Assembly (NCBI GenBank): GCA_937873135.1
Contig: CALMVQ010000211.1
Span: 1-41,973, forward strand
Source: an uncultured Scytonema sp.
GTDB taxonomy: Bacteria; Cyanobacteriota; Cyanobacteriia; Cyanobacteriales; Nostocaceae
DNA length: 41,973 nucleotides
Reading direction: 5' to 3'
The notes under the pieces were generated by a model. That model was given only the letters and a program-made list of their open reading frames with translations. It did no database searches and was not told where the DNA came from. Below are positions 16,748-24,614 of this stretch, piece after piece; the stretch's first letter is position 1, and each line of letters begins with the position of its first letter. Both the position numbers and the translations under genes were made by a program.

Positions 16748-17659
16748 ATGAGTACTAAAAACTTTGACATTCAACCAGTTGCAGGACGCATCGGTGCTGA
16801 AATCGTTGGTGTTGACTTAAGTGCTAACTTAAGTAATGACATTATCAGCGAGATTCGCAAGACTCTAGTCCAATACAAAGTTATCTTCTTCCGTCGCCAG
16901 CAGCTCGATGCCAACGGGCAGGTTGCTTTTGCTCGCCGATTTGGTGAGGTGACTACGGCTCACCCCACGGTACCGTCGCTTCCAGGACACCCAGAAGTTC
17001 TCGATCTAGATTATGGTAGAACCGCCACGAGGGCAAATAACTGGCACACCGATGTCACATTCGTAGATCGTCCCCCGCTTGGCTCTATTTTGCGGACGAT
17101 TGTTATTCCTCCTGCGGGAGGCGATACTATCTGGGCAAACACTGTCAGTGCGTATCAGGATTTACCAAGACACCTGCGTAGTCTCGCAGACCAACTCTGG
17201 GCTGTGCATAGCAATGCCTTTGACTATGCTGTAGCCGCAGTCGATCTTCCTGCAGATGTCAAGGCTTACCGCGATGTCTTCACTTCAACTGTGTACGAGA
17301 CTCTGCATCCGGTTGTCCGCATTCATCCTGAGTCTGGTGAACGTGGTTTGTTTATCGGTGGTTTTGTTCGCCAAGTTCGCGGACTATCAACAACAGAATC
17401 GGATGACATTATCCGACTCTTGCAGTCATACGTAACACGTCCAGAGAATACGGTGCGTTGGCGTTGGCAAGTTGGTGATGTGGCGTTGTGGGACAACCGC
17501 GCTACTCAACATTATGCGATCGCTGATTACGGCGATCAGCCCCGTCACGTTCAGCGAGTAACAATCTCTGGCGACATTCCAGTCAGTATCGATGGTAAAC
17601 ACAGTGAAGCTATTAAGGGTGACTCTTCTGCCTATACTCCAACCTTAGTAGCAGCTTAG
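16748..17659 (+). CDS. TauD/TfdA-family 2-oxoglutarate/Fe(II) dioxygenase
   Basis: A 303-residue non-heme iron dioxygenase. Enzymes of this family oxidise taurine, alkyl sulfates or related molecules with 2-oxoglutarate and O2, releasing sulfite or sulfate. The iron triad is visible: H100 and D102 in NNWHTDVTF, and H255 in RATQHYA. R266 and R270 in QPRHVQR match the spacing of the 2-oxoglutarate- and sulfonate-binding arginines of E. coli TauD. Residues count from the ATG at 16748, which has GGAG about ten bases upstream and gives the family N-terminus FDIQPVAGRIGAEIVGVDL; the frame could open at 16697, but that adds unrelated sequence. The gap to the ferredoxin gene is 82 bp. Substrate could be taurine, another sulfonate or an alkyl sulfate. 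Confidence 0.9.
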   Translation: MSTKNFDIQPVAGRIGAEIVGVDLSANLSNDIISEIRKTLVQYKVIFFRRQQLDANGQVAFARRFGEVTTAHPTVPSLPGHPEVLDLDYGRTATRANNWHTDVTFVDRPPLGSILRTIVIPPAGGDTIWANTVSAYQDLPRHLRSLADQLWAVHSNAFDYAVAAVDLPADVKAYRDVFTSTVYETLHPVVRIHPESGERGLFIGGFVRQVRGLSTTESDDIIRLLQSYVTRPENTVRWRWQVGDVALWDNRATQHYAIADYGDQPRHVQRVTISGDIPVSIDGKHSEAIKGDSSAYTPTLVAA

Positions 17660-17825
17660 GCATCATGTAAAAATAAGTTGTACAAATTTTATCTGAAATA
17701 GCTTGTGAATCTAGCTTTCACATAAAAAGTGTTCACGTTATTTTTACACGGCTCCTTAATTAATTAGTAGGTATGTAGTTGCGCTTTAGCGCTAAAAACG
17801 CGGAGACACCAATTGGAGTCACACG

Positions 17826-19202
17826 ATGAGTACAACAAGACAACTAAGACTGGGTGCATTCTTAATGAGTTCTGGTCATCATGTCGCAGCGTGGAGGCAT
17901 CCGTTCGCTGCTGCTGATGGAGGTTTGAACTTTCAGCATTATCGGCAGATCGCACAGACGGCAGAACAGGGCAAATTTGACATGATCTTCTTTGCTGATG
18001 GTGTAGCTGTCCGCGATCGTGGCAAAGGAACTGAGGGTTTGAGCCGAACAGCAGTCGTACACTTTGAACCTCTTACTTTATTGTCAGCCCTGTCTGTAGT
18101 GACGGAGCACATTGGTTTGACGGCAACGGTATCGACTACATACAACGAACCTTTTCACCTTGCCCGCAAATTTGCGTCGCTAGACTATCTGAGCGGCGGT
18201 CGCGCTGGATGGAATCTCGTCACTTCTGCTACTGAAGCTGAAGCAAAAAACTTCAGCCGGGAAAAGCACATGGAGCATACATTGCGCTATGAGCGTGCCA
18301 AGGAGTTTGTGGATGTTGTGACAGCGCTTTGGGATAGTTGGGAAGACGATGCGTTCTTACGTGACAAAGAGTCAGGTGTTTATTTCGATCCTGACAAGCT
18401 ACACGTTCCCAACCATAAAGGCGAGCATTTCTCGGTGCGCGGACCGCTGAATGTCGCTCGTCCAATTCAGGGGTATCCTGTCATCATTCAAGCCGGGTCT
18501 TCCGATGACGGTCAGGATCTGGCAGCGCAAACGGCAGAGGTGATCTTCACCGCCCAGCAGACGCTTGCAGAAGCTCAAGCTTTCTATTCTGGGGTGAAGG
18601 GGAAACTGGCTAAATACGGACGTTCCCCCGACCATCTTAAAATTATGCCTGGGGTATTTCCTGTCATTGGCAGAACTGAACAGGAAGCAAAGGATAAATA
18701 CGAGCAACTTCAGGAGTTGATCCATCCGCAGGTTGGATTGGGTCTGCTTTCTGGACTGGTGGGTGGATTCGATTTATCCAACTACCCTTTAGATGGTCCG
18801 GTGCCGATTCTGCCAGACACTGACCTTGCAAAAAGTCGCTTGAAACTTTTGACCGACCTCGCTCAAAGAGAGAATTTAACAATCCGACAACTGTATTTGG
18901 CGATCGCCGGCGCACGCGGACATCGAACAATCCTGGGAACGCCAGAACAGATTGCCGATCAACTTGAAGACTGGTTTGTCAACGGCGGGGCTGATGGGTT
19001 CAACATTATGCCGCCTTATTTGCCAGGTGGGTTGGATGAGTTTGTCGAACTGGTGATCCCCGAACTGCAACGCCGGGGATTGTTCCGGACTGAGTACGAA
19101 GGTCGAACCCTTCGCGAGAATCTCGGCTTACCCCGTCCGGCACACAAGTTCCGCAAAGTCGCAACTTCTCCTGAGCCTGTAACCGTTGGTTCCTCTGCGT
19201 AA
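17826..19202 (+). CDS. FMN-dependent monooxygenase of the NtaA/SnaA/DszA family
   Basis: A 458-residue luciferase-like (LLM class) flavin monooxygenase. Relatives oxidise nitrilotriacetate, dibenzothiophene sulfone (DszA), dimethyl sulfide (DmoA) and related compounds using reduced FMN and O2. Family segments are SGHHVAAWRHPFA, FDMIFFADGVAVRDRG, YNEPFHLARKFASLDYLSGG, AGWNLVTSATEAEAKNF, GYPVIIQAGSSDDGQDLAA and GGADGFNIMPPYLPGG. Length is typical. A TTGGAG lies about eight bases before the ATG. It lies 166 bp after the TauD-like gene, with a REP-like GTAGTTGCGCTTTAGCGC palindrome between, so it may have its own promoter. No flavin reductase is adjacent. In this setting a C-S bond cleaving role is likely, but that is inferred. 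Confidence 0.9.
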   Translation: MSTTRQLRLGAFLMSSGHHVAAWRHPFAAADGGLNFQHYRQIAQTAEQGKFDMIFFADGVAVRDRGKGTEGLSRTAVVHFEPLTLLSALSVVTEHIGLTATVSTTYNEPFHLARKFASLDYLSGGRAGWNLVTSATEAEAKNFSREKHMEHTLRYERAKEFVDVVTALWDSWEDDAFLRDKESGVYFDPDKLHVPNHKGEHFSVRGPLNVARPIQGYPVIIQAGSSDDGQDLAAQTAEVIFTAQQTLAEAQAFYSGVKGKLAKYGRSPDHLKIMPGVFPVIGRTEQEAKDKYEQLQELIHPQVGLGLLSGLVGGFDLSNYPLDGPVPILPDTDLAKSRLKLLTDLAQRENLTIRQLYLAIAGARGHRTILGTPEQIADQLEDWFVNGGADGFNIMPPYLPGGLDEFVELVIPELQRRGLFRTEYEGRTLRENLGLPRPAHKFRKVATSPEPVTVGSSA

Positions 19203-19379
19203 TTTTGCTTGGCGGCGATCGCATAAATAATCATTAGACTGAGTTCGTGAAAATTAATTACGCGGTCGTTGAAATTCTTGGTAAGGGCGAGGAAAGCCGT
19301 ACCTTACACAGAACGCCGTCGATGCGAACGCCCCTACGTCCCGAACCGGAGATATCTATTATTTTCCACACACATATAT

Positions 19380-19412
19380 CCCCTCCTAAACTTTTCTGTT
19401 GGAGGGGTTTTT
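19380..19412 (+). terminator. Rho-independent terminator downstream of the organosulfur cluster
   Basis: CCCCTCC (19380-19386) pairs with GGAGGGG (19401-19407) across a 14-base loop, and TTTTT follows. The GC-rich stem and T tract are a classic intrinsic terminator, 180 bp after the monooxygenase stop codon. Confidence 0.7.
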
Positions 19413-19628
19413 ATTGCTGAAAGTGCATCTCTTGAGCGATCGCCTAAATCTATGTGTGGAAATTGTAGCTTACCAACTTTGGGTTATTTGAAAACAACCC
19501 AAAAAATTACTTCAGCTTCTCTTGCTTTTCACGTCTATTTGTGCAAAATTATAATTTAGCAACTAAAATACGGTAAGTCAATCGACTTTTAGAGGTTATG
19601 AATTGACATAAACGAATTAAATTTATGC

Positions 19629-19823
19629 CTATCCAATTTGTGCATAGATGCCTTCTTTGCAGAGTTTGGTAGCGCCTTGCTTGTAGTATACGCAAATTTT
19701 TTTGCGATTGTTAGTAAGCTGACAATACTTGAGATCAGTGTAATTGCATAGATGATGAAGCATCATCAGCACAAGAGTCATACAATCCAGCGCTGAATCG
19801 TAATACTCCATGTCTACAGACAT
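19629..19823 (-). CDS. Possible small cysteine-containing protein
   Basis: A 64-codon minus-strand frame whose ATG is preceded by GAAAGG. The product has four Cys and several His, Tyr and Lys residues, with YCQLTNNRKKICVYYKQGAT in the middle. No known domain is recognised. It is oriented away from the haloperoxidase-like gene and would share its upstream region. It may be a real small gene or chance. Confidence 0.35.
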   Translation of the reverse strand: MSVDMEYYDSALDCMTLVLMMLHHLCNYTDLKYCQLTNNRKKICVYYKQGATKLCKEGIYAQIG

Positions 19824-19879
19824 TTACCTTTCTGTAGCAGAATCCCATATTTCAGGTTTTAAGTGAGGAGAAAATAGAA

Positions 19880-21703
19880 ATGCAATCCAATCCCAATTCC
19901 CATCAAGTTTCTCAAAGACATAATGCTGAAACTAGTACTGCTGATGAAAGTCGTCGGCGCTTATTCTTGGGTGGTAGACGCTCATTTCTCGGTCGCACTG
20001 GTGTATTAACTGTCACAGGCGTTGTTGCAGGGGTGATGTCTCCTCTCATCTCCTTTAAGAGAAAAGGAGGCATCGTCCAAGCACAGAATCTTCCTGAGAG
20101 TAATAGATTGTTCGACGATGGCGCTTTTGTCCAGAAAGCCTATGACGTGCGTGTTCAAGCAGCAAAACAAGAGCTAGATCTTGGCATTCCGCCGCATCCC
20201 ACTAACGGTGATGAGGAACGCTATTCCAACAAAATTGCTAGTGACAGCAGGGGATTACCCCACGACGAACGAGGCGAAGTCAACATAGATGCCTATAATT
20301 CTTTGACAAAAGCACTAGTATCGCTTAACCCGGATGACTTTGAAAAAGTTATCTTGGGTGGCGGAAGGAAACTAGTAAGTCCTATAGGACCACTGGCAAT
20401 CAGCCTGGAAGGACCGAACGCAGATAGCATAGGAAATCCGGTCCCACCAACTCTGGATAGTGCTGAACAGGCTGCTGAAGCAGTTGAACTTTACTGGCAC
20501 GCCTTACTACGAGATGTACCTTTTCACAAGTTCCATAACAATACTGACGATTCAAAAGTTTTAGCAGCTGTCGAAGAACTCAACAAGCTTTCGGCATTCC
20601 GGGGACCGAAACAAAATGGTCAGGTCACTCCCCAAACCCTGTTTCGTGGCAGTGTCATCTATGTCGATAAAAGTGACCCCTCAGGCAAAACAACAAAATT
20701 CGTGACTCCACCAGGAGTCACGGAAGGTCCATACATTTCACAGTTTCTGTTAAAAAATGCTCCTTTAAACACCCAGTTTATCTCGCCCCTGATTCGTACT
20801 GCTCTCCCTGGCAATGACTTCCAGACGACTTTCAACGAATGGTTGCTTGTCCAAAATGGAGGTGATTCTGGCAGATCTATTAAATACGACCCGCAACGCC
20901 GTTACGTGTCCACTGTTCGCGATTTAGGTGAATTAGCACATATCGGTGGGGCTTTGTTCTTTGCAGCTCTGTTGATTTTAAGTGCAGGAGCCAGTTCAGA
21001 TCCGCTTGCCAGTGGTATTGGCGCACCCTTGAGTCCCACCAATCCCTATAACAGTTCAAGAACCCTAACGCCTGGTATCGGCACATTTGCAACAGGATAT
21101 TTTCAAACCCTACTTCTCTTAGCTCCCTCGCGGGCAATCAGAGCTTCTTACTGGCGGAAGTATTACATATACCGCCGTCTGCGACCGGAAGCATATGGTG
21201 GGCTGGTTCACAACAACTTTGTCAATAACACTCAATATCCGCTCAATGACGAAGTTTTAAATTCCAAAGCTTTAGCTCAGATCTTTAGCACCTTTGGCAC
21301 CTATCTATTGCCTCAAGCATACCCAGAAGGCGCACCACTCCATTCAGCCTACACTAGTGGTGCTGCTTCAATTGCCGGTGTCCAAGCCACAATATTGAAA
21401 GCGGCTTTTGACGAGAACTTTGTCATCCCCAACCCCGTAGTGCCGGATCCCAATGACCCCACAAAAGTGATTCCCTATAAGGGATCGCCACTGACAGTGG
21501 GTGGCGAGTTGAACAAGCTGGCAGCTAACTATGCCATTGGTCGCGATATTGGCGGTATCCATTGGCGTTCTGATGTGGCAGCGGCCTTGGCTGTGGGAGA
21601 AGAGGTTGCCATTGGCATCCTCAGAGATGAAAAGCTGGGGTACGTCGAAAGATTTGACGGCTTCACTTTGACTAAGTTTGACGGTACAAAGATCGTGATT
21701 TAG
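19880..21703 (+). CDS. Vanadium-dependent haloperoxidase-like protein, Tat-exported
   Basis: A 607-residue protein of the vanadium haloperoxidase/PAP2 fold. GRRSFLGRTG (32-41) followed by a hydrophobic stretch is a twin-arginine export signal, so the folded protein should go to the periplasm. Vanadate-site residues are K427 and R435 (KYYIYRRLRPEAYGG), S493 and G494 (AYTSGAAS), R555 and H561 (GRDIGGIHWRSD), the last being the axial vanadium ligand. In characterised enzymes the third segment reads PSGH, with His as acid-base; here codon 495 is GCT, Ala. This protein may therefore bind vanadate or phosphate but be inactive, altered, or use another base. YPEGAPLHSAY otherwise keeps the family form. 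A GAGGAG ribosome binding site supports the start. It is followed by a disrupted heme-motif gene and a hydroxylase-like gene. Confidence 0.88.
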   Translation: MQSNPNSHQVSQRHNAETSTADESRRRLFLGGRRSFLGRTGVLTVTGVVAGVMSPLISFKRKGGIVQAQNLPESNRLFDDGAFVQKAYDVRVQAAKQELDLGIPPHPTNGDEERYSNKIASDSRGLPHDERGEVNIDAYNSLTKALVSLNPDDFEKVILGGGRKLVSPIGPLAISLEGPNADSIGNPVPPTLDSAEQAAEAVELYWHALLRDVPFHKFHNNTDDSKVLAAVEELNKLSAFRGPKQNGQVTPQTLFRGSVIYVDKSDPSGKTTKFVTPPGVTEGPYISQFLLKNAPLNTQFISPLIRTALPGNDFQTTFNEWLLVQNGGDSGRSIKYDPQRRYVSTVRDLGELAHIGGALFFAALLILSAGASSDPLASGIGAPLSPTNPYNSSRTLTPGIGTFATGYFQTLLLLAPSRAIRASYWRKYYIYRRLRPEAYGGLVHNNFVNNTQYPLNDEVLNSKALAQIFSTFGTYLLPQAYPEGAPLHSAYTSGAASIAGVQATILKAAFDENFVIPNPVVPDPNDPTKVIPYKGSPLTVGGELNKLAANYAIGRDIGGIHWRSDVAAALAVGEEVAIGILRDEKLGYVERFDGFTLTKFDGTKIVI

Positions 21704-21747
21704 GTGCCGATTACTAGGCGCGACATATATGGGGCTATCTTCCCCAT

Positions 21748-21844
21748 TAAGTAAGTCGGCGTAAAAAATTAAAGGTTCGTAGTAAGCGCTTATGAGCTTT
21801 ACTTTTCTTTACATAGTTTTTGTTTATTTGCGCCGACTTACTTA
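21748..21844. mobile_element. 97-bp MITE-like inverted-repeat element
   Basis: Perfect 14-bp terminal inverted repeats TAAGTAAGTCGGCG (21748-21761) and CGCCGACTTACTTA (21831-21844) enclose a short interior containing a GTAGTAAGCGCTTATGAGC-type palindrome. It encodes nothing. It sits just after the haloperoxidase-like gene and 32 bp before the most likely start of the next gene, so it could supply or disturb that promoter. Confidence 0.65.
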
Positions 21845-21876
21845 CCAGCGCTAACTGTATAGCAGTTTCTATTATT

Positions 21877-23102
21877 ATGCCTAATCTTCGTTCGTTTTAC
21901 TCTCGATCGCCGTTTGTGCTTCTAGGCATGGTGTTAACACTAGTGATGCTCTTTTGCGGCATGTTGCGATCGCCTATTGCAAAAAGCGCATCAACACTCT
22001 TAACATCACAGGACATAAAACTAGCTGAGAAAGTGGGCAAAGAAATCATTGCTGCCGTCTCACCAAAAGACTGAAAAATCTGCCAGCCTCATTACAAGTA
22101 AGGGGTTTAGAGCCAACGTTGAAGCGGAAAAATCGCCCCAATTGTCAACTGGTATACAAAAAGAACAACTTTTCATGGGGCGATTTTTCCGGAGGCTGGC
22201 AGATTTTTCTAGGTAAAAGCCCAACCTGCCCTGTTGTGGCTGATGTTAAAAATTTAGATGCCTACAACTCATGCTCTGAAAAAGTCTCCCACCTCGACAT
22301 TCTTCGCAACACGATGAGCGCTCCATTCTTATGGGGTGCTCAAAAAGAGGTTGGTAACTACAACATCAAAGACAGTACTACAACTGCATTTGACCCATTT
22401 GTCTGGCGTCGCATTTACCTCGCCACCTTTATGTTCAAAGGTAAACCCAGAATTGAACAGGTAAACAACCTAATTGTTATTCACCTCCCCACTCAATTCC
22501 GCAATCAGCTTGATATGGGAGCTTATCCTTATCCGTTCTGGCACTCATCGAAAAAGTGGAATTCTTACCAGCAAACTACTGAATTACTTCTGTTTGTAGA
22601 GCACGAGAAGCTTAAAGGAGGTTTGCGCTCAGCCGTATTTGATCAGACACGTCTGAACGTCAAGCGTGTATGGGACGGTAAGTGGGTTTGGACTGATACT
22701 CGTGGTCAGGAGCCATTTGTGTCACTATATACTCGTTTATTCTCCCCGTCAAACCCACACATCTCCAAAGTTAATACTGCTTATCGTGCATTCGAGGTCA
22801 AGCTACGGGATTCTGCTTGCTTTGTATGTCACAAACCTGACAACTCTAGCAAGCAGAATCCTTTATTAATCCTGAGTTATCCCAATCAGGCACTTACCTT
22901 AAGGCATGAAACGGTACGCCAAATTGAAGATAAACTGATGCCTCCGCCGACTGGAATTTTCGACGATCAAGAGCGACAAAAGCTAATTGAACTTGCTAAA
23001 GCATTTGCACAAGCAGGTGACTTAGCTCTTGCTTACGAAGGAGAGAAGATAGCTACTGACACCAATGAGTTTGGTTCTAAGAAAAGTGCTCACTTCCCAT
23101 AG
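21877..23102 (+). pseudogene. Exported heme-c motif protein disrupted by a MITE
   Basis: Two frames belong to one gene. The first part (21877-22071) encodes a signal-like N-terminus with a hydrophobic segment (SPFVLLGMVLTLVMLFCGML) and ends AAVSPKD before a TGA. The second (from 22212) starts GKSPTCPVVADVKNLDAY and runs to a TAG at 23100-23102. Between them is a 137-bp inverted-repeat element (22073-22209). Removing exactly that element joins the halves in frame (D-L-G-K-S-P) into a protein of about 362 residues. The C-terminal part has one CxxCH heme-attachment motif (CFVCHKPD) and MPPPTGIFDDQERQKLIEL, typical of cytochrome-c-like ends. The family is not recognised. With signal peptide and heme motif separated the gene is probably inactive; a frame from 22119 could still express the C-terminal part without export. 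Confidence 0.72.
22073..22209. mobile_element. 137-bp MITE-like element inserted in a gene
   Basis: Perfect 18-bp terminal repeats GAAAAATCTGCCAGCCTC (22073-22090) and GAGGCTGGCAGATTTTTC (22192-22209). Nested inside is a second perfect 15-bp inverted pair, GGAAAAATCGCCCCA (22126-22140) and TGGGGCGATTTTTCC (22176-22190). There is no coding capacity for a transposase. No clear long target duplication is visible. Precise removal restores the reading frame of the host gene. Confidence 0.8.
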
Positions 23103-23148
23103 ACCATTCATCTATACGTAGTTTTTAAGCTTAACTTAAGGAGTAAAG

Positions 23149-23649
23149 ATGTCTGAAGCGATTTCTGTTGCTTGGCTTTTACTGTTTTTTGGTGACTTCC
23201 TTTCTACCTTCTGTTATCACGTACCTGAGCATGTTTTTGGTAGCCTCCACGTACAAACACATCATTCTTGGAAGAGGAACTTCCGCCACTATGCTATCCT
23301 TACCTTTAATCTCCTAGTTCTTTTAGATGGGATTCTGGGTGCTTTACCATATTTATTAGTAGCAATAGTTTTGTGGTCTTTCTCTCCAATTGGCGTTATT
23401 TGTGGACTACTTTTGGGTCAATTCCATGTATGGTGGAGACACATACTTGTCTTAGGGTGGCAAACTCCAAAGCCAGTCACTTTTGTGTGTCAAGTTCTCT
23501 TTATTACAACTCCTGAGAGACACTGGCTACACCATCAAAAAACTAACCTAGCTTACGGTGATATTTTTACATTCTTTGAGCAACCAGCTAAAATTTGGTT
23601 GCGCTGGCTACGTCTACTCAGGTTTCATCTCAAGTACTCGCGCATTTAG
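23149..23649 (+). CDS. Fatty acid hydroxylase/sterol desaturase-like membrane protein
   Basis: A 166-residue membrane protein with the histidine clusters of the fatty-acid hydroxylase superfamily, which bind a di-iron centre: HVQTHHSWKRNFRHY (about residues 34-48), HVWWRH (about 93-98) and ERHWLHHQ (about 122-129). Three or more hydrophobic segments separate them. The protein is shorter than most family members but contains the full set of His motifs. AAGGAG lies seven bases before the ATG. It is 46 bp after the disrupted heme-motif gene and on the same strand, so they were probably an operon. The substrate is unknown; a lipid or carotenoid is typical of the family. Confidence 0.78.
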   Translation: MSEAISVAWLLLFFGDFLSTFCYHVPEHVFGSLHVQTHHSWKRNFRHYAILTFNLLVLLDGILGALPYLLVAIVLWSFSPIGVICGLLLGQFHVWWRHILVLGWQTPKPVTFVCQVLFITTPERHWLHHQKTNLAYGDIFTFFEQPAKIWLRWLRLLRFHLKYSRI

Positions 23650-23661
23650 CTATAAGAATTA

Positions 23662-23694
23662 AGATACCCGACTTCTTAAAGAAGTCGGGTATCT
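23662..23694 (+). terminator. Strong stem-loop after the hydroxylase-like gene
   Basis: AGATACCCGACTTC (23662-23675) and GAAGTCGGGTATCT (23681-23694) are perfect complements around TTAAA. The hairpin starts 12 bp after the stop codon. There is no long T tail, and the sequence style is that of a repeated cyanobacterial hairpin, so it may act as a terminator or as a mobile REP-like unit. Confidence 0.55.
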
Positions 23695-23777
23695 AGCAAC
23701 CCTTCAAAATCAATGAAGAAAAATTTTAATTATAAATATTACTTATCATACTCTGAATCGATTCAAAAAATGAAACG

Positions 23778-23951
23778 ATGAAAGTCATATGTACCATCTT
23801 GTCAGGAGCAACTTCTCAACAAACTTTGTTTGAGGTTCTTCTTAAAGCAGCGAGTAGTGGAAACAGTACCCTTGAACACAGCCAAAATATGAAAGAAGAC
23901 CGATATTGGATGAACACTCAATTCAACCAAGATTTTTCATTGCTTTTTTGA
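23778..23951 (+). CDS. Possible 57-residue open frame, perhaps a gene fragment
   Basis: An ATG-started frame of 57 codons containing SGATSQQTLFEVLLKAASSG and a polar C-terminal half. No ribosome binding site is evident and it overlaps the 3' end of the minus-strand membrane gene by 29 bp. The composition is protein-like, so it could be the remnant of a larger gene, but I do not recognise the family. Confidence 0.25.
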   Translation: MKVICTILSGATSQQTLFEVLLKAASSGNSTLEHSQNMKEDRYWMNTQFNQDFSLLF

Positions 23952-24195
23952 TTGGAATTGCTAGGAATTTCTGGGAAAACCAGTAGAGATAGACAAAGAG
24001 CAAACTTGCGAAAAGCAGCAGCATAATACCTAAAATTATTGCATATGATTTTGTCTGCCACCATACTCGGTGTATCACAACTGCGGTAATTTCTACTGGT
24101 GTTCTTCTCTTTGGTAAAGGTAAAAAATTTTCTGGATTAGATTCCTGGATTTTGGCTATAGAGGATTTTCCTGCTTGTAGTTGCATAATTGCCAT
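23923..24195 (-). CDS. Small membrane protein of unknown function
   Basis: A 90-residue protein with a polar N-terminus (PLPKRRTPVEITAVVIHRVW) and one strong transmembrane helix at about residues 51-73 (YAIILGIMLLLFASLLFVYL), ending in a short basic tail. The start has AGGAG eight bases upstream. A long inverted repeat (24214-24249) lies immediately upstream of the ribosome binding site and may control its expression. No domain is recognised. Confidence 0.6.
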   Translation of the reverse strand: MAIMQLQAGKSSIAKIQESNPENFLPLPKRRTPVEITAVVIHRVWWQTKSYAIILGIMLLLFASLLFVYLYWFSQKFLAIPIKKAMKNLG

Positions 24196-24614
24196 TTAAC
24201 CAACTCCTGACAGTAATTTACATAAAGTTTATCGACTTTATGTAAATTAAATTATGACATACTTTATTTGTGTAGTCAATATGAACTAATGCGCCCAAAT
24301 TCTCATTCATAAAGGTTTGGACATAATGATTCAATGTTGCTTAAGTTTTGCTAAAAACTTACGTTAATGTATGTTGGGGAGTTTCGCGCTCCACTCTATC
24401 CAATCTACAATTTTATACAACCTAAGCAGTATTACATAATGATGGGCTTACCCATAAGTATATTGACCGAAAAATCGCAGTTTTCCTAAAGTCTGATTAA
24501 CACACCTTATTTTACGTACCACCCGTATGGCTTTGTTCTTAAACTAGAGATTGTCTCGATATTAAATCCGCAGAAAGCGAGTACAACAGTCAAAGTGCTA
24601 AAAAAACGAAAACT
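24196..24614. other. Divergent intergenic region
   Basis: About 420 bp between two divergently read genes. It holds the inverted repeat at 24214-24249 and AT-rich DNA likely to carry both promoters. I see no gene. Confidence 0.5.
24214..24249 (-). promoter_or_regulatory. 15-bp inverted repeat in the leader of the small membrane gene
   Basis: TAATTTACATAAAGT (24214-24228) and ACTTTATGTAAATTA (24235-24249) are perfect complements around TTATCG. The repeat ends only about 19 bp before the ATG at 24195, next to the AGGAG. It could be an operator for a dimeric repressor or an RNA hairpin affecting translation. Confidence 0.5.

Larger units (their letters stand above)
19203..19879. other. Intergenic region between the monooxygenase and haloperoxidase-like genes
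   Basis: It holds a terminator-like hairpin (19380-19412), AT-rich filler and a weak minus-strand small frame (19629-19823). The plus-strand frame at 19269-19559 spans the hairpin and has no motif, so I leave it out. The haloperoxidase-like gene probably has its promoter in the last 100 bases. Confidence 0.5.

Noticed and set aside
18253-19234. Several minus-strand open frames opposite the flavin monooxygenase
   Set aside because: They are antisense shadows of a clearly conserved gene with no motifs of their own.
19269-19559. 96-codon plus-strand open frame
   Set aside because: It runs through a terminator hairpin, has no ribosome binding site and no protein-like motif.
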